From CAVVEQ01 sp963828855 (GTDB taxonomy: Bacteria > Chloroflexota > Anaerolineae > Anaerolineales > Anaerolineaceae): a stretch of DNA of 64,000 nucleotides. How positions within the stretch are numbered: position 1 is the first letter of the stretch; every line of letters starts with the position of its first letter. Both the position numbers and the translations under genes were made by a program. The notes beneath the pieces were generated by a model. That model ran no database searches, was not told where the DNA came from, and saw only the letters and a list, made by a program, of their open reading frames with translations. Of the stretch, positions 45,169 through 55,724 are shown piece by piece. The DNA lies in the NCBI GenBank assembly GCA_963828855.1, contig CAWHGB010000001.1, positions 62,001 through 126,000 of the forward strand, read 5' to 3'.

Positions 45169-48100
45169 GTTTTCCCTCCACTTCTCCCTGCCAGATCACC
45201 TCGATGCTCGTCCCCTTCCCGGGGGAGCTCGTCACCTTCAACCGCGCTCCGATGGATGCTGCCCTTTCCTTAAGTCCAAGCAGCCCAAAGTGGCCGGTTT
45301 TCCTCGTCCGGGGATTGAAGCCGATTCCGTCATCGTGTATGGATAATGATACTTGATATTGCCTGCTGCGCGCTTTCCGGCAGCGCAGCCTCAGGTCAAT
45401 CTGGTGCGCCTGGCTGTGCTTGACGATGTTGGAGAGTGCCTCCTGGCAGATGCGATACAGGGCAATGTGGACTTCATCCGGTAACCGGCAGAGATCCTGA
45501 ATCTCCAGGTTCATGCTTATCTGCGAGCGCCCGATCACCGCCTCCGCCAAGTTGGCGGATCAGATCCCCCAGCCGTGATTCGAGGATCGCAGATGGACGC
45601 AATTCCATTAATAAACTGCGCATCTCCGCCAGCGCTGCGCGGTTAAGCTGGCGAAGCTCACGCAGGAGCAACTTGCCCTCCTCGCGGTCCGCCTGCCAGG
45701 TGGAGGGCAGCGCTTCGGCGATCAGGCTGGCGGAAAAAAGCGTCTGGGTGACCGCATCATGAAGCTCTCTGGCAAGCCGGGAGCGCTCCGCGAGTACAGC
45801 ACTTTCCTCCGCGCGGTCGCGCAGGCGTTCGTTGCCGATCGCCAGGGCACATTGATCCGCGAAGGTGGAGATCAGCTCCAGCTCCTCCTGGCCCGGGGGT
45901 TTTCCGGCGGGCAGGAAAAGGAGAAAGCCACCGAAAATCTCGCCCTCAGGCATGACGGGTATATAAACCGCGCTGGCGAAACCAGGTTTCAGATCCGGCA
46001 GGTTTTGTTCGAAGGAGGCTCCCATTTCGGTCAGGGAGGAAATAACCCGGGTGGTATTCGAATGGACCAGCCCGGTCAACCAGGGGAAGGCTTCATCCCC
46101 AAAGACCTGGCGGCGCTGCACCTGGATCGCCTCCCCAGGGGGAAGTTCACCCTGATTCGTGGGAAGATCGAGAAACTCCATGCGGTTATCCCCGGTATGC
46201 TCCACAAGGAATACTTTTCCGGCGGGGAAATTCTGTCCCACCTGGTTGAGGATCAAATTAAGGCTTTCCTCCAGGGGGCAGTTGGCGTTGATCAGGTTGA
46301 TCACATCCCGCAGCCCTTCCGCCACCCTGCGGCGCTGCTCGATCTCGCGCGTCCGTTCCATCACCTGCCTTTCAAGCTGTTCATTGCGCCGGGCAATGCC
46401 CCGTACGCGCAGGCGGAATCCACCGGCAGCCACCACCGCCACAAGCACAACCAATCCCCAGCGGAAGAAGGTCGTTTCCCAGAGCGGCGGGGTAACCCCG
46501 ACGGGAATGGAGATACCAGCGGTGTTCCATACCCCATCGTTATTGGCCGCGATAATCCGCAGGATGTAATTCCCTCCAGGGAGGTTCGTGTAGCGTCCGT
46601 TGCGCGCTGAACCCGCCTGGACCCAGTCCCGGTCAAAACCTTCCAATTTGTAGGCATAGCGGTTCAATTCCGGTAATATGTAACTCAAACCGGCAAACTC
46701 AAACTCAAAGGAGTTGTCCGGCCAGTGCAATGAGATCTGCTGGATCTGCCCGGCGGCCTCGCTCGAACGGGGTTGATCGCCGGCGATATCCAAGCCGGTG
46801 AGCACGACCGGTGGCGCGAAGGGATTATCCTGAATCTCCTCGGGCTTGAAGTAGGTGAGTCCATCCTGCCCCCCGAAATAGAGCCGCCCTTGCCCATCCT
46901 TGAAAGCTGCCCCCAGGATGAACTCGTTGCCCCGCAGCCCATTTTCCGCCGTGAAGAGATGAGCGATATCTGATTCTGGATCATAGCGGTACAAACCCTG
47001 GTTCGTGCTCACCCACAGGTTGCCGTTGTTATCAGGCAGGATGGTGTACACTGTCACGGGGATGCTCGTGCGGGAGACCCGCCGGGAATCGGGTTCAAAG
47101 CGGAAGAGCCCGGAATTCGTTCCGACCCACACGTCGCCGGTTTCGGAAACCCGCAGGGCGGTCACAGTATCTTCGATCAACCAGTTTGGATCCTCGGCGT
47201 AGCTGATGAAATCCTCGGTGATCCCGTTCTGCAGGTCGATACGATTCATGCCCTTATCCTGGGTGCCCACCCAGATGTTACCCTGCCCATCCTCTGCCAG
47301 CGCAAGAACTGACCACCCGCTCAGGTGGTGGAGCTTATCAGAAGGGGTGTAGGGCACCACCTCCTCAGTATCCGGAAAAAACCGGAACAGGCCCTCCCGC
47401 CTCGTACCCACCCAGAGCCATCCCTGCTTGTCTTCCAGCATCGTGGTGATACTGGTGCGGCTCAGGCGCTGAATTTCCTGGTCCGCAGGATCCTCCCGGG
47501 GGGTGAGGGATTCGCCTGGTTGGTAAAAGGTTCCGCTCGCGGGGTTAAATTGTGCAAGGCCGCGGTCGGTTCCCACCCACAGCCGGGAACGGCTATCCAT
47601 GAGAACCGCGCTGATGCTGTCTCCTGGAAGGGAACCCGGGATATCCGCATCCGCGTGATACTGAATGAAATCACCCCCGGGGGAGATCTCCCGGTTCAAG
47701 CCCAGGCGGGTTCCCAGCCAGAAATTCCCGGATTGGTCATAATATATCGCGGTCACCTGGTCGGCACTGAGTGGAGCCGCTGCGGAGGGATCGGAAAATA
47801 CCTGTTTGAAATGCTGCGGGGCTGCGAAAAACTTTTCCAGCCTGCCCCCACCTGTCCCCAGCCAGTAGGCACCGGAGCGGTCCTGGTAAATGGACGCAAC
47901 CCGGGGATTACTGAGTGCACCGGGGAGTTGAGGATCAGGTTGATATCGCTGGAACCCATTGATCGCTGGAAGGAAGAGGTTGAGACCGGCGGTCGTACCC
48001 ACCCAGATATTTCCGGAATCATCCACCCGGGTGCTCAGCACCGTATCGCTGGAGAGGCTGGTCGGCACCTCCGGCAGAGATTTAAAGTGGGTGATAAATC

Positions 48101-48937
48101 CACTCTCAGGGTCCAGCCGGTACACTCCACTTCCGGTTGTACCCACCCAGAGTCGGCCGGAGGCATCCTCGCTGAGGGTGGAAACGGTGTTTTCAGCGGT
48201 GAGGTCCCCTCCAGATCGGGCAAAAGGAAAGCGCGTAAAGACGCCCGATTCAAGCTCCAGACGATCCAAACCGTTCCATCCCCCCACCCAAAGATCCCCT
48301 TCCTGCGAGAGCAGCAAGCTCTCGACGGTATCGCTGCTTATCCGGGTCGGATCGCCCGTTTCGCTGCGGTGGTGGCTGAAAGTTCCTGTTCCAGGGTCGA
48401 GACTATCCAGTCCTCCCCCGCGGGTACCGACCCACAGCCTACCCCCGCCATCCAATGCCAGGCTGGTGACGTGATCATGCGCCAGGGAGGTTTCATCGCG
48501 GGGATCATGGAGGTAGCGGATGAATTTGCCCCCGGCGCGGTCGAAACGGTTCAAGCCCTCGTCCGTCCCCACCCAGAGATTTCCTTCGTCCGTCCTCCAG
48601 GATGGCCTGGATGTTATTGCTGCTCAGGCTGCGTCCATCCAGATGGATCGTTACGATAGGTGGTGAATTCGTAACCGTCGAAACGGATCAGTCCATCCCG
48701 GGTGCCGAACCACAGGTAGCCGGTCCCATCCTGGTAAATGACGCCCACTTCATTCTGGCTGGAAATATTCCCGGGGGCGAGATGCTCAAAATTTATCCAA
48801 TTTCCGAACGCCGCGTCCGGAGGGTTAGCTGCAGGGGTAAGGGTGGGAGGTGAAGGTGTCTCCCGGGAGACAGGGGGAGCGGATACCGCGCACGCCGGCA
48901 GCAGCGCTGCGGCCAGCAGGCAGTAAATAGGATCCAT
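45161..48937 (-). CDS. Reg_prop/Y_Y_Y sensor histidine kinase with GAF domain, frameshifted
   Basis: A membrane sensor of about 1,250 residues that phosphorylates the regulator at 44530. A signal sequence with lipobox-like LLPAC leads into about a dozen propeller repeats, each ending in a WVGT or WFGT strand (for example GRLWVGTRGGGL, GNIWVGTTAGLNLF). The Y_Y_Y domain follows (YKLEGFDRDWVQAGSARNGR), then one membrane helix (WGLVVLVAVVAAGGFRL), a GAF domain (KVFLVEHTGDNR to FADQCALAIGNERL), the HisKA_3 box ARELHDAVTQTLFSASLIAE and the ATPase end (ALSNIVKHSQA, GHFGLLGLKERAASIGA). Frame changes occur near 48630, 48590 and 45545. The propeller fold suggests sensing of an extracellular polysaccharide, as in Bacteroides hybrid sensors (inference). 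Confidence 0.87.
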
Positions 48938-49029
48938 AACCGCCAGGGAGCAGTTTTGTTCATCTTTATATCAATGCTGAATTTAATTATAGCCTGACGG
49001 TTTTCGAAGGCAAGGAGCAGGCCGATCCC

Positions 49030-49735
49030 CTATATCTCTCCCCAGTATCGGGTGGCAAGGGCGATGGTGATCAGCAGGACCAGGATCACGCAGGCGAGGC
49101 CGATCAACCATGAACCCAGAAGAATGGAACCGAAACCCGCAAGGGTTAACACCGCCAGGGCGAGCAACCCGGAGAAGAACCCGGATTCCCGCGCAGAGAG
49201 CACGCGCCTCCCCCGCCAGAATACCAAGCCCAGGGTCATGCCGGCCAGGCTGAGCAGCACCAGGAACGCGGAAACAGCCTTACCCGGGATCCCCCCGAAG
49301 GGCAGCACCAACACCCCGCAGGAATTCGTCCGCGAGGGCAGCGGGTAGGACCGCTCCACGAAAACGCGAGCGAGTACGAGCGTGTTGTAGGCCGCATCCG
49401 CAGGTTCTATCGGCCAGGAGAAGGAGACTTCTCCCCCGGGAGGATAGGGAGGGGTTCTCCTGGAACTCGTTGATCAGGAGAATGTAACCGGATGTGATAT
49501 GCGCGGTGGTGAGCGGGTTGACTGTGTAGGTGGAGGGGTTTTTGACGGTGACGGAAATGGACGATTCCTCGTCCCTGGCGATCATCAGCGGGCAGCGCAG
49601 GCTGGACAGGTTTTTATCGTATGCGCTGGTCAGCTCGAAAAGCGACGCCTCCTGGTCCGCCCAGGTGGCAAGCGAGATGAAGATCAGACCGGAGAGGACC
49701 CCGGCAGCAAAAAGGATAAGGCTCCAGCGTTTCAT
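49030..49735 (-). CDS. Membrane protein of unknown function, frameshifted
   Basis: About 230 residues when rejoined. The N-terminal MKRWSLILFAAGVLSGLIFI is a signal anchor, followed by an exported part (LTSAYDKNLSSLRCPLMIAR, EESSISVTVKNPSTYTVNPL) that looks like an immunoglobulin-like domain. After frame changes between about 49445 and 49350 the sequence continues as SRTNSCGVLVLPFGGIPGKA and then three to four helices (AFLVLLSLAGMTLGLVFW, LLALAVLTLAGFGSILLG, LACVILVLLITIAL). No family recognised. It has a short gap to the sensor kinase gene on the same strand. Confidence 0.6.
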
Positions 49736-49837
49736 CTATGACTCCTGAGGGTGGCGGCAGCGCTCAAGGCGGCCGCGGGGAATATGTTATCATCTTAATA
49801 TGGAAAAAACCGAAATTCAAGACGCCACAAGCTCGAA

Positions 49838-50395
49838 ATGATCGTCATCCTAAAAGCCAGCCCGCGTGCGGGCAGCAACAGCAGCCGCCTGGCGGAGGAG
49901 CTCGCCAATGGTGCGCGCGAGAAAGGATGCTCGGTGAAAGAATTCGCGCTGCACGCCATGGACCTGCGCGCCTGCGATGGCTGCGACGCCTGCCAGAATC
50001 CGCAGGGCAGCGGGTGCGTGATCGACGACGACATGCAGCTGATCTACCCGTTCCTCAAGCAAGCCTCCGCGATCGTCCTGGCCACCCCAGTGTACTGGTT
50101 CACCTTCAGCGCGCAGCTCAAGCTGGCCATCGACCGATTTTACGCCCTGGAATCCCCTGATGGCCACGGTTTGAAGGGCAAAGCCATGGTGCTCTTGCTG
50201 ACCTATGGCGATATCGATCCGTATATCTCCGGCGCGGTGAATGCCATCCGCACCTTCGAGGATATGTGCCGCTACACCGGCTCCCCGGTGGCGGGCATCC
50301 TTTACGGCAGCGCTTCCGAGCCGGGCGAAATGGATGGCCGCACCGAGCTCCTGTCGCAGGCTCGCGCCTTGGGCGCAAAGCTCGTCCATATCTAG
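49838..50395 (+). CDS. NAD(P)H-dependent FMN reductase / iron-sulfur flavoprotein-like
   Basis: A 185-residue flavodoxin-fold protein. MIVILKASPRAGSNSSRLAE holds the FMN phosphate loop (residues 8-17). The middle has LRACDGCDACQ (CxxCxxC-like) and ATPVYWFTFSAQLKLAIDRF, typical of the multimeric flavodoxin/WrbA-like family. The close cysteines are those seen in iron-sulfur flavoproteins, though the fourth Cys of a cluster is not obvious. It is intact and precedes the EamA transporter by 65 bp. Confidence 0.87.
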   Translation: MIVILKASPRAGSNSSRLAEELANGAREKGCSVKEFALHAMDLRACDGCDACQNPQGSGCVIDDDMQLIYPFLKQASAIVLATPVYWFTFSAQLKLAIDRFYALESPDGHGLKGKAMVLLLTYGDIDPYISGAVNAIRTFEDMCRYTGSPVAGILYGSASEPGEMDGRTELLSQARALGAKLVHI

Positions 50396-50459
50396 GCCTT
50401 CCCCGCCCGTCCGCGGCGTGGTATCATCCTGTTCCCATCCCACTTTCAACAGGTTTTCC

Positions 50460-51316
50460 ATGGTTCTTCTCATTATTGTCACCCTCATCTGGGGCTTCTC
50501 GTTCGGGTTGATCAAAGGCAACCTGACCGGGATCGATCCCTACTTTGTCGCCTTCATCCGCATGGCGCTTCTCGTTGCTGGTGTTCCTGCCCTTCCTGCG
50601 GGTCAGACGCCTGCCCCGCCCCGCCCTCTGGCGGCTGATGCTCACCGGCGCGGTGCAGTTCGGGATCATGTACATCGCCTACTTTTTCGCCTTCCAGACC
50701 CTGCAGGCCTACGAGGTGGCGCTCTTCACCATCCTCACCCCCATCTACGTCATCCTCATCGACGACGCCTTCCAGCGCAAATTCCATTACCAGTTCCTGC
50801 TGACCGCTGCTCTGGCCGTGGCCGGCACGGCGGTGATCAGCTACAACGGGCTCTCCTCGGCTGCATATGCTGACGGGCTTCCTGCTGGTGCAGATCTCCA
50901 ACATCGCCTTCGCCTTCGGGCAGGTCTATTACCGGCGGGTGATGCGCCCGCTGGATGGGTTCCGCGACCAGGACGTCTTCGGGCTGCTCTATTTGGGCGC
51001 CTTCCTGGTCACCGGGATCTCCTGCGCGGCGCTCACGGACTGGTCCACGGTGCAGCTCGGCTTCACCCAGTACTGGACGCTGGCCTACCTGGGCATCATC
51101 GCCTCCGGGCTGAGCTTCTTCCTCTGGAACAAGGGTGCCCGCCAGGTGGACGCGGGTACGCTGGCGATCTTCAACGACCTGAAGGTGCCGGTGGCGGTGC
51201 TGATCTCGGTGGTGGTCTTTGGCGAAAGCGTGAATCTGCTTAACCTGGCGGTCGGTGGCGCCATCGTGGTGCTGGCGCTGGTGATCAACGCGCGCTTCGC
51301 GAAGCGGTTCGGCTAG
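50460..51316 (+). CDS. EamA/DMT-family transporter, two frameshifts
   Basis: A 10-helix drug/metabolite transporter of about 285 residues when rejoined. Parts in three frames: VLLIIVTLIWGFSFGLIKGN and DPYFVAFIRMAL; then from about 50575 FLPFLRVRRLPRPALWRLML and AYEVALFTILTPIYVILIDD; and from about 50865 GFLLVQISNIAFAFGQVYYR to the end, including SGLSFFLWNKGARQVDAGTL. The substrate is unknown; members move amino acids, nucleosides or other small molecules. The stop is followed directly by a dispersed repeat (51321). Confidence 0.83.
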
Positions 51317-51320
51317 AATC

Positions 51321-51495
51321 GTCATTGCGAGGAGCGCGTCAGTGCAACCAAGAATCTCATCATTGCGAGATCCGAAGAGGTGAAGCATTTACCGAGAAAC
51401 CACCTTGATTAGAAACGATGGATCTCGTTTGAGATTGCTCACCTGCACTTGCTGCAGGTGCAAGTGTCGACCCCTTCGGAGCTCCTCGCAATGAC
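51321..51495. repeat. Dispersed repeat with GTCATTGCGAG ends, copy A (175 bp)
   Basis: Bounded by GTCATTGCGAG and CTCGCAATGAC. On the reverse strand it reads, after the end, GGGGTCGACACTTGCACCTG, then a hairpin (CACCTGCA-GCAAG-TGCAGGTG). It has an extra internal CTCGCAATGA. The same module occurs in copy B at 53031 in the opposite orientation. No coding capacity. Confidence 0.85.
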
Positions 51496-51505
51496 AAACA
51501 GAATC

Positions 51506-51528
51506 AAAAACGCCCCTTTCGGGGCGTT
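51506..51528 (-). terminator. Terminator of the PadR/HAAS operon
   Basis: On the minus strand AACGCCCC-GAAA-GGGGCGTT followed by TTT: an 8-bp stem with a tetraloop, 7 bp after the stop of the HAAS protein gene. Confidence 0.85.
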
Positions 51529-51534
51529 CGTGTT

Positions 51535-52552
51535 TTACTCGACCACAGGAAGCGGTTTCTTCGTAAACTCCGGCTTGAGCACCTTGATGGTATCCCAGGC
51601 GGTTGCGCCGATGATGATGAGCAGGATGAAGCGCACCGTGAAGTAGATGCCGCCGCCGAAGGGCAGATCCTGCAGATCCGAAATTCCCCAGGTCGCGCTA
51701 ATACTTGAAAGGTCGATGATGGGCGCACCGAAGAGCATGGCTGCCAGCACACCGATCATGAAGACCTGCACCGCGGCGAACCCCCAGCGCAGCGCGCGCG
51801 TCCAGCTCCCCTTCGCCAGCAGTGCAACATCGATCGCGATCTTCGCCACCCAGGCGAAGGTCAGCCAGGGCAGCAGGCTGAAGAAGGCATCCGTGAGGAT
51901 CGCTCCACTCGGCACCAACCCGCTTCCCTCTATATAGTAGACACCGATCCAATCCGGGTAGAAGTTGAACAGCACGATGGCGAAGGCGCAGAAGGCGATA
52001 TCCGCGGCCAGCCCGGCGGGCTCGATGGCATCCGCGGGGGTATAGCCCAGCAGCGAGCGCGGATCCCAGGGCTTGGACTTGCGCCCCACGCGCGGCAGGA
52101 CCAGCTCCAGGATGGCGAAGATCAGCACCACGTTCCCGAAGACGGTCACCGCCGCGGAGAGGTACTTCGCCAGGGATTCGATCCCCTCGCGTCAGGATTG
52201 TTTCAAGCGGCACCGACCCCAGCCGGGTGAGGGTGTAGACCAGACCTGCCAGCGCCAGCGCCCCCAGCACCGCCAGGACGATCTTCAGCACGGTCAGGAA
52301 GGCCGGGAAGAGGCGCGGGCCGATCAGGTAGCGCGGTTCGCGGTAGGAGGCGGCCACTTTTTCCGGCTCGCCATATTCGCGGAGCACCGCAATGACCATT
52401 TCATCATCCGGCGCGCGGTTCTCGGCCTCGGCGCGGGCATCCAGCATATCCTGTAGCAGAGAGGAGATCTCGGCCTCGATATCGGTTCGCTGCTTCTCCG
52501 GCAGGTTTTCCCCCACACTTGCAACATAAGCATCGATCAATTTGTTACTCAT
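51535..52552 (-). CDS. HAAS-domain membrane protein, frameshifted
   Basis: About 340 residues when rejoined. The N-terminal cytosolic helical domain (IDAYVASVGENLPEKQRTDI, then YGEPEKVAASYREPRYLIGP) is of the HAAS type, which is usually encoded with a PadR regulator. It is followed by about six membrane helices (TVLKIVLAVLGALALAGLVY, FGNVVLIFAILELVLPRVG, IAFCAFAIVLFNFY and others). The frame changes near 52190 (LETILTRG to LSAAVTVFG). The start has GGAGGAAAG before the ATG. It is probably a membrane sensor or PadR-antagonist; role inferred from pairing. Confidence 0.8.
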
Positions 52553-52567
52553 TCTTTCCTCCGTTCT

Positions 52568-52900
52568 TTATTGCTCCAGGAACTTATCCAAAGTCCCGGA
52601 AATCTTGATCCATTCCGATTTCACTTTGGGCAGGATCTGCCTGCCCAGCGGGCTGGCCACGTAGTAGCGGCGGGGCCGATCCGCTTCCACCCGCCAGCGG
52701 GATTCGAGCAGCCCCTGGCCTTCCATGCGGCGCAGCAGCGGGTAGAGCGTGCCCTGGTCCACCCCCAGCCCCTTTTCGGAAAGCTGCTTGAGGATGGAAT
52801 ACCCGTACTGCTCCTCCTGAAGCTGGCTGAGCACCGCCAGGACGATCACCCCGCGGCGCAGCTCCAGCACCAGGTTTTCCAGGATCTCGTCTTCCTCCAT
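52568..52900 (-). CDS. PadR-family transcriptional regulator
   Basis: A 110-residue winged-helix regulator, intact. The family block is RRGVIVLAVLSQLQEEQYGY, then QGTLYPLLRRMEGQGLLESR and RRYYVASPLG in the wing. A strong GAGGAGGTGAAGT precedes the ATG. It lies 15 bp before the HAAS membrane protein and forms an operon with it; an inverted repeat lies 31 bp upstream. The signal is probably read by the membrane protein. Confidence 0.92.
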   Translation of the reverse strand: MEEDEILENLVLELRRGVIVLAVLSQLQEEQYGYSILKQLSEKGLGVDQGTLYPLLRRMEGQGLLESRWRVEADRPRRYYVASPLGRQILPKVKSEWIKISGTLDKFLEQ

Positions 52901-52930
52901 ACTTCACCTCCTCGTTCTCAATTTCTTACT

Positions 52931-52949
52931 TACTGTATTATACACAGTA
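52931..52949. promoter_or_regulatory. Candidate PadR operator
   Basis: TACTGT-ATTATAC-ACAGTA, an inverted repeat with 6-bp arms overlapping a TATAAT-like box on the minus strand, 31 bp before the padR start. In the 397 bp between padR and the next gene I see only this site and repeat copy B. Confidence 0.55.
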
Positions 52950-53030
52950 TACTAGATTATAAGTATTAGTCAAGTGTACTATTTTTGTTTGGTAGCTTGT
53001 AGGGATAGTGTGGCACCTTCCCAATGGCTG

Positions 53031-53169
53031 GTCATTGCGAGACCCCGCAGGGGTCGACACTTGCACCTGCTGCGAGTGCAGGTGAGCAAACTCACAGGAA
53101 ACCATTGTTATTTTCAATATCACCTTTTTGTGAGGTTGCTTCGTCGGGCTTTGCCCTCCTCGCAATGAC
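53031..53169. repeat. Dispersed repeat with GTCATTGCGAG ends, copy B (139 bp)
   Basis: Same ends as copy A (GTCATTGCGAG and CTCGCAATGAC) and the same inner module GGGGTCGACACTTGCACCTG followed by a 7-bp hairpin whose loop differs from copy A. The right half differs in sequence. It is orientated opposite to copy A. Confidence 0.85.
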
Positions 53170-53297
53170 AGCACCGTTATGGTGGGAGCGAGCTCCCGCC
53201 ATTCAAATAGTGCCGCTATGTGAGATTACCCCCACCTTGACACCCCCCCGTTTCCCCCTACAATTATTTAATATTTTTTAAATGACAGGAACCTCCC

Positions 53298-53945
53298 ATG
53301 ACCAAAGTGATGGCCGTCGGCAAATATCTCCAGCCGGATGAAGAGTTCGTCATCTCCGACCTCGAAACGATCCACATCGTCTCGGAACCCCTGCGCCTGC
53401 AGATCCTCGAGATCCTCAAGGAAACCCCGAAGACGGTCAAGATGGTTTCCAAAGAGCTGGGCGTCAACCAGGTGAAGCTCTACTACCACTTCAAGCTGCT
53501 CGAGGAGCACGGCCTGCTGCGCATCACCGAGGAGCGCATGGTCTCGCACCTCATCGAAAAGGTCTACCAGACCCGCGCGCGCTCCATCCGCATCGCCACC
53601 GACCTGCTCACCTCCGAAGCAGCCGTCTCCGAAAGCAGCGAGACGCTGCTGGCCTATGTCTTCGATAAAGCCCGCGCCAAGCTGAAGAAGGGGCTGCAGG
53701 AGGGCTGGATCGGCAACGACCCCTCCGCTGACCCGCGCCACCGCTTCACCGCCCTGCGCGGCTCCATGCGCCTGGCACCCGAGCAGGCCGCCGCCTTCTT
53801 CACCCGCCTGGAGGCGCTGAGCGAGGATTTCTTCGCCCAGGAGTCCAGCCCGCCCTCCGGCGGCGACTGGTACGACTGCGTGGTGGCCATGTACCCGGTG
53901 CGCCTTAGCACCCCGGCGCAGCCCGGCACGGAAGAGAAAGCCTGA
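53298..53945 (+). CDS. ArsR-like winged-helix regulator
   Basis: A 215-residue regulator with an ArsR-type N-terminal half: ETIHIVSEPLRLQILEILKE and VKMVSKELGVNQVKLYYHFK (recognition helix), then LLEEHGLLRITEERMVSHLI. The C-terminal half is helical (AAVSESSETLLAYVFDKARA) and not a metal-binding type; no paired cysteines are seen, so it does not look like a metal sensor. It lies 28 bp before the ECF ATPase gene on the same strand and probably regulates that transporter. Intact. Confidence 0.85.
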   Translation: MTKVMAVGKYLQPDEEFVISDLETIHIVSEPLRLQILEILKETPKTVKMVSKELGVNQVKLYYHFKLLEEHGLLRITEERMVSHLIEKVYQTRARSIRIATDLLTSEAAVSESSETLLAYVFDKARAKLKKGLQEGWIGNDPSADPRHRFTALRGSMRLAPEQAAAFFTRLEALSEDFFAQESSPPSGGDWYDCVVAMYPVRLSTPAQPGTEEKA

Positions 53946-53973
53946 CCCCCTCCCCCCCTCACCGGAACCCTTC

Positions 53974-55724
53974 TTGAGCCCCGCCCCCATCCTGCAGATC
54001 GAAAATGTTTCCTTCAGCCACCCGGTGCCGGGCGGCACCCCCGTACCGGCCCTGCACGGGATAAGCCTTTCCTTGCGGGAGAGTGAATTTACGGCGGTTC
54101 TGGGCGCCAACGGCTCGGGCAAATCCACGCTCCTGCGCCTGATGAACGCCCTGCTGCTCCCCCAGGAAGGCAGCGTGCGGGTGAACGGATTGGATACCCG
54201 CGATGCGAAAAACCTCAAGGCCATCCGCTCTACGGTCGGGATGGTCTTCCAATCCCCCGAGGAGCAGATCATCGCCACCAGCGTGGAGGAGGATATCGCC
54301 TTCGGACCCGAGAACCTGGGCCTGCCCGCCGCGCAGATCCGCGCCCGGGTGGAAGATGCCCTGCGCCTCACCGGGCTGGAAGCCGAACGCTCCCGGGCAC
54401 CCCACTTGCTCTCCGCCGGGCAGATGCAGCGCCTGGCGCTGGCCGGGGTGCTGGCCATGCAGCCGCGCATCGTGCTGTTCGACGAGCCCACCACCATGAT
54501 CGACCCCGCCGGGCGCAGGATGCTGATGGAGCAGATCCACGCGCTCAAATCCCGCGGCGTGACCGTGGTGCTCATCACCCACCATATGGACGAGGCCTCC
54601 CAGGCGGACCGCGTGATCGTCCTGCACGGCGGCCACGTGGAGCTGGATGGCACCCCCCGCGAGGTCTTTTCCGGACCCGCCCTGGAATCTTACGGGCTGG
54701 AGCTGCCCCCGGCCGAAGTCTTCGGCGCGGCGCTGCGCCCGCTGCTGCCCGGGCTTCACCCGCACGTCTACACCCTGGATAAGATGCTCGCCGAGCTACG
54801 CGGCATCCGCCCTCCGCGCGGGGTGAAATCCGCCCGCGCGCGCCGCGGAGAACCCCCGGGCGTGGCGGAGCCGATCATCCGGGTGGAGGGGCTGGGGTAC
54901 ACCTACTTGGCGGATACTCCCATGGCGCACCGCGCGCTGGAAAACGTTTCCCTGCGGGTGGGCGCGGGCGAGGCTCACGGGCTCATTGGGGAAACCGGCA
55001 GCGGCAAATCCACCCTGCTGCAGCACCTGAACGGGCTGCTCAAACCCCAGGAGGGCACGGTGCGGGTGGGCGACTTCGACCTCAACGACCCAGCGGTTAG
55101 CGTGCGCGAGCTTTGCCGGCTGGCCGGGCTGATCTTCCAGAACCCCGAGGTGCAGTTCTTCGAGCAGTACGTGGGCGACGAGATCGCCTACGGCGCCAAA
55201 CAGCTTGGCCTGCCAGGCTCCCTGCGCGAGCGGGTGCGTGCTGCGATGGACTCGGTGGGGCTGGATTTCGATTCCTATAAGGACCGCTTCACCTGGACGC
55301 TCAGCGGCGGCGAGAAGCGTCGCGTGGCGCTGGCTTCCATCCTCTCGCTCGACCCCGAGATCCTGCTGCTGGATGAACCCACCGCCGGGCTGGATCCCCT
55401 CACCCGCCGGGCGATCATCCGCCACCTGCAGGACCTGCACGGGCGGGGCAAGACGGTGGTGCTTTCCTCCCACCGCATGGGGGATATCGCCCGGGTTACG
55501 GATCATACGACCGTAATGCAGAACGGCACCTCCATCCTCACGGGCACAACCGGGAGAAGTCTTCAGCCGGGGCGAAACGCTGCTGCAGGCCGGGCTGGAG
55601 CCACCCCTGAGCGCCCAGGCAGCCGTCATCCTGCGCGGTAATGGCTGGCCGCTACCCGGATGGCATCACCGGGCAGGACGAACTGGTCGCTGCGCTGCAG
55701 GCTTGCCTGGGGAGAGGCGCATGA
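53974..55724 (+). CDS. ECF transporter double ATPase (two fused EcfA domains), end frameshifted
   Basis: The energising subunit of a group II energy-coupling factor importer. Two ABC domains occur in one chain. The first has Walker A GANGSGKSTLLRLMNALLLP and LLSAGQMQRLALAGVLAMQP. The second has Walker A GETGSGKSTLLQHLNGLLKP and TLSGGEKRRVALASILSLDP with ILLLDEPTAGLDP. The start is TTG 53974. Two frame changes near 55555 and 55645 restore REVFSRGETLLQAGLEPPLS and LVAALQACLGRG, ending in a TGA that overlaps the EcfT start. Single-chain double EcfA is known in several phyla. The substrate depends on the S component. Confidence 0.9.

Noticed and set aside
47325..48659. A long plus-strand open frame opposite the sensor kinase
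   Set aside because: Shadow of the GC-rich propeller repeats; no recognisable domains and no ribosome site.
53268..54653. A 461-codon minus-strand open frame across the ArsR and ECF ATPase genes
   Set aside because: Antisense shadow; Ser/Arg-rich composition and no domain.
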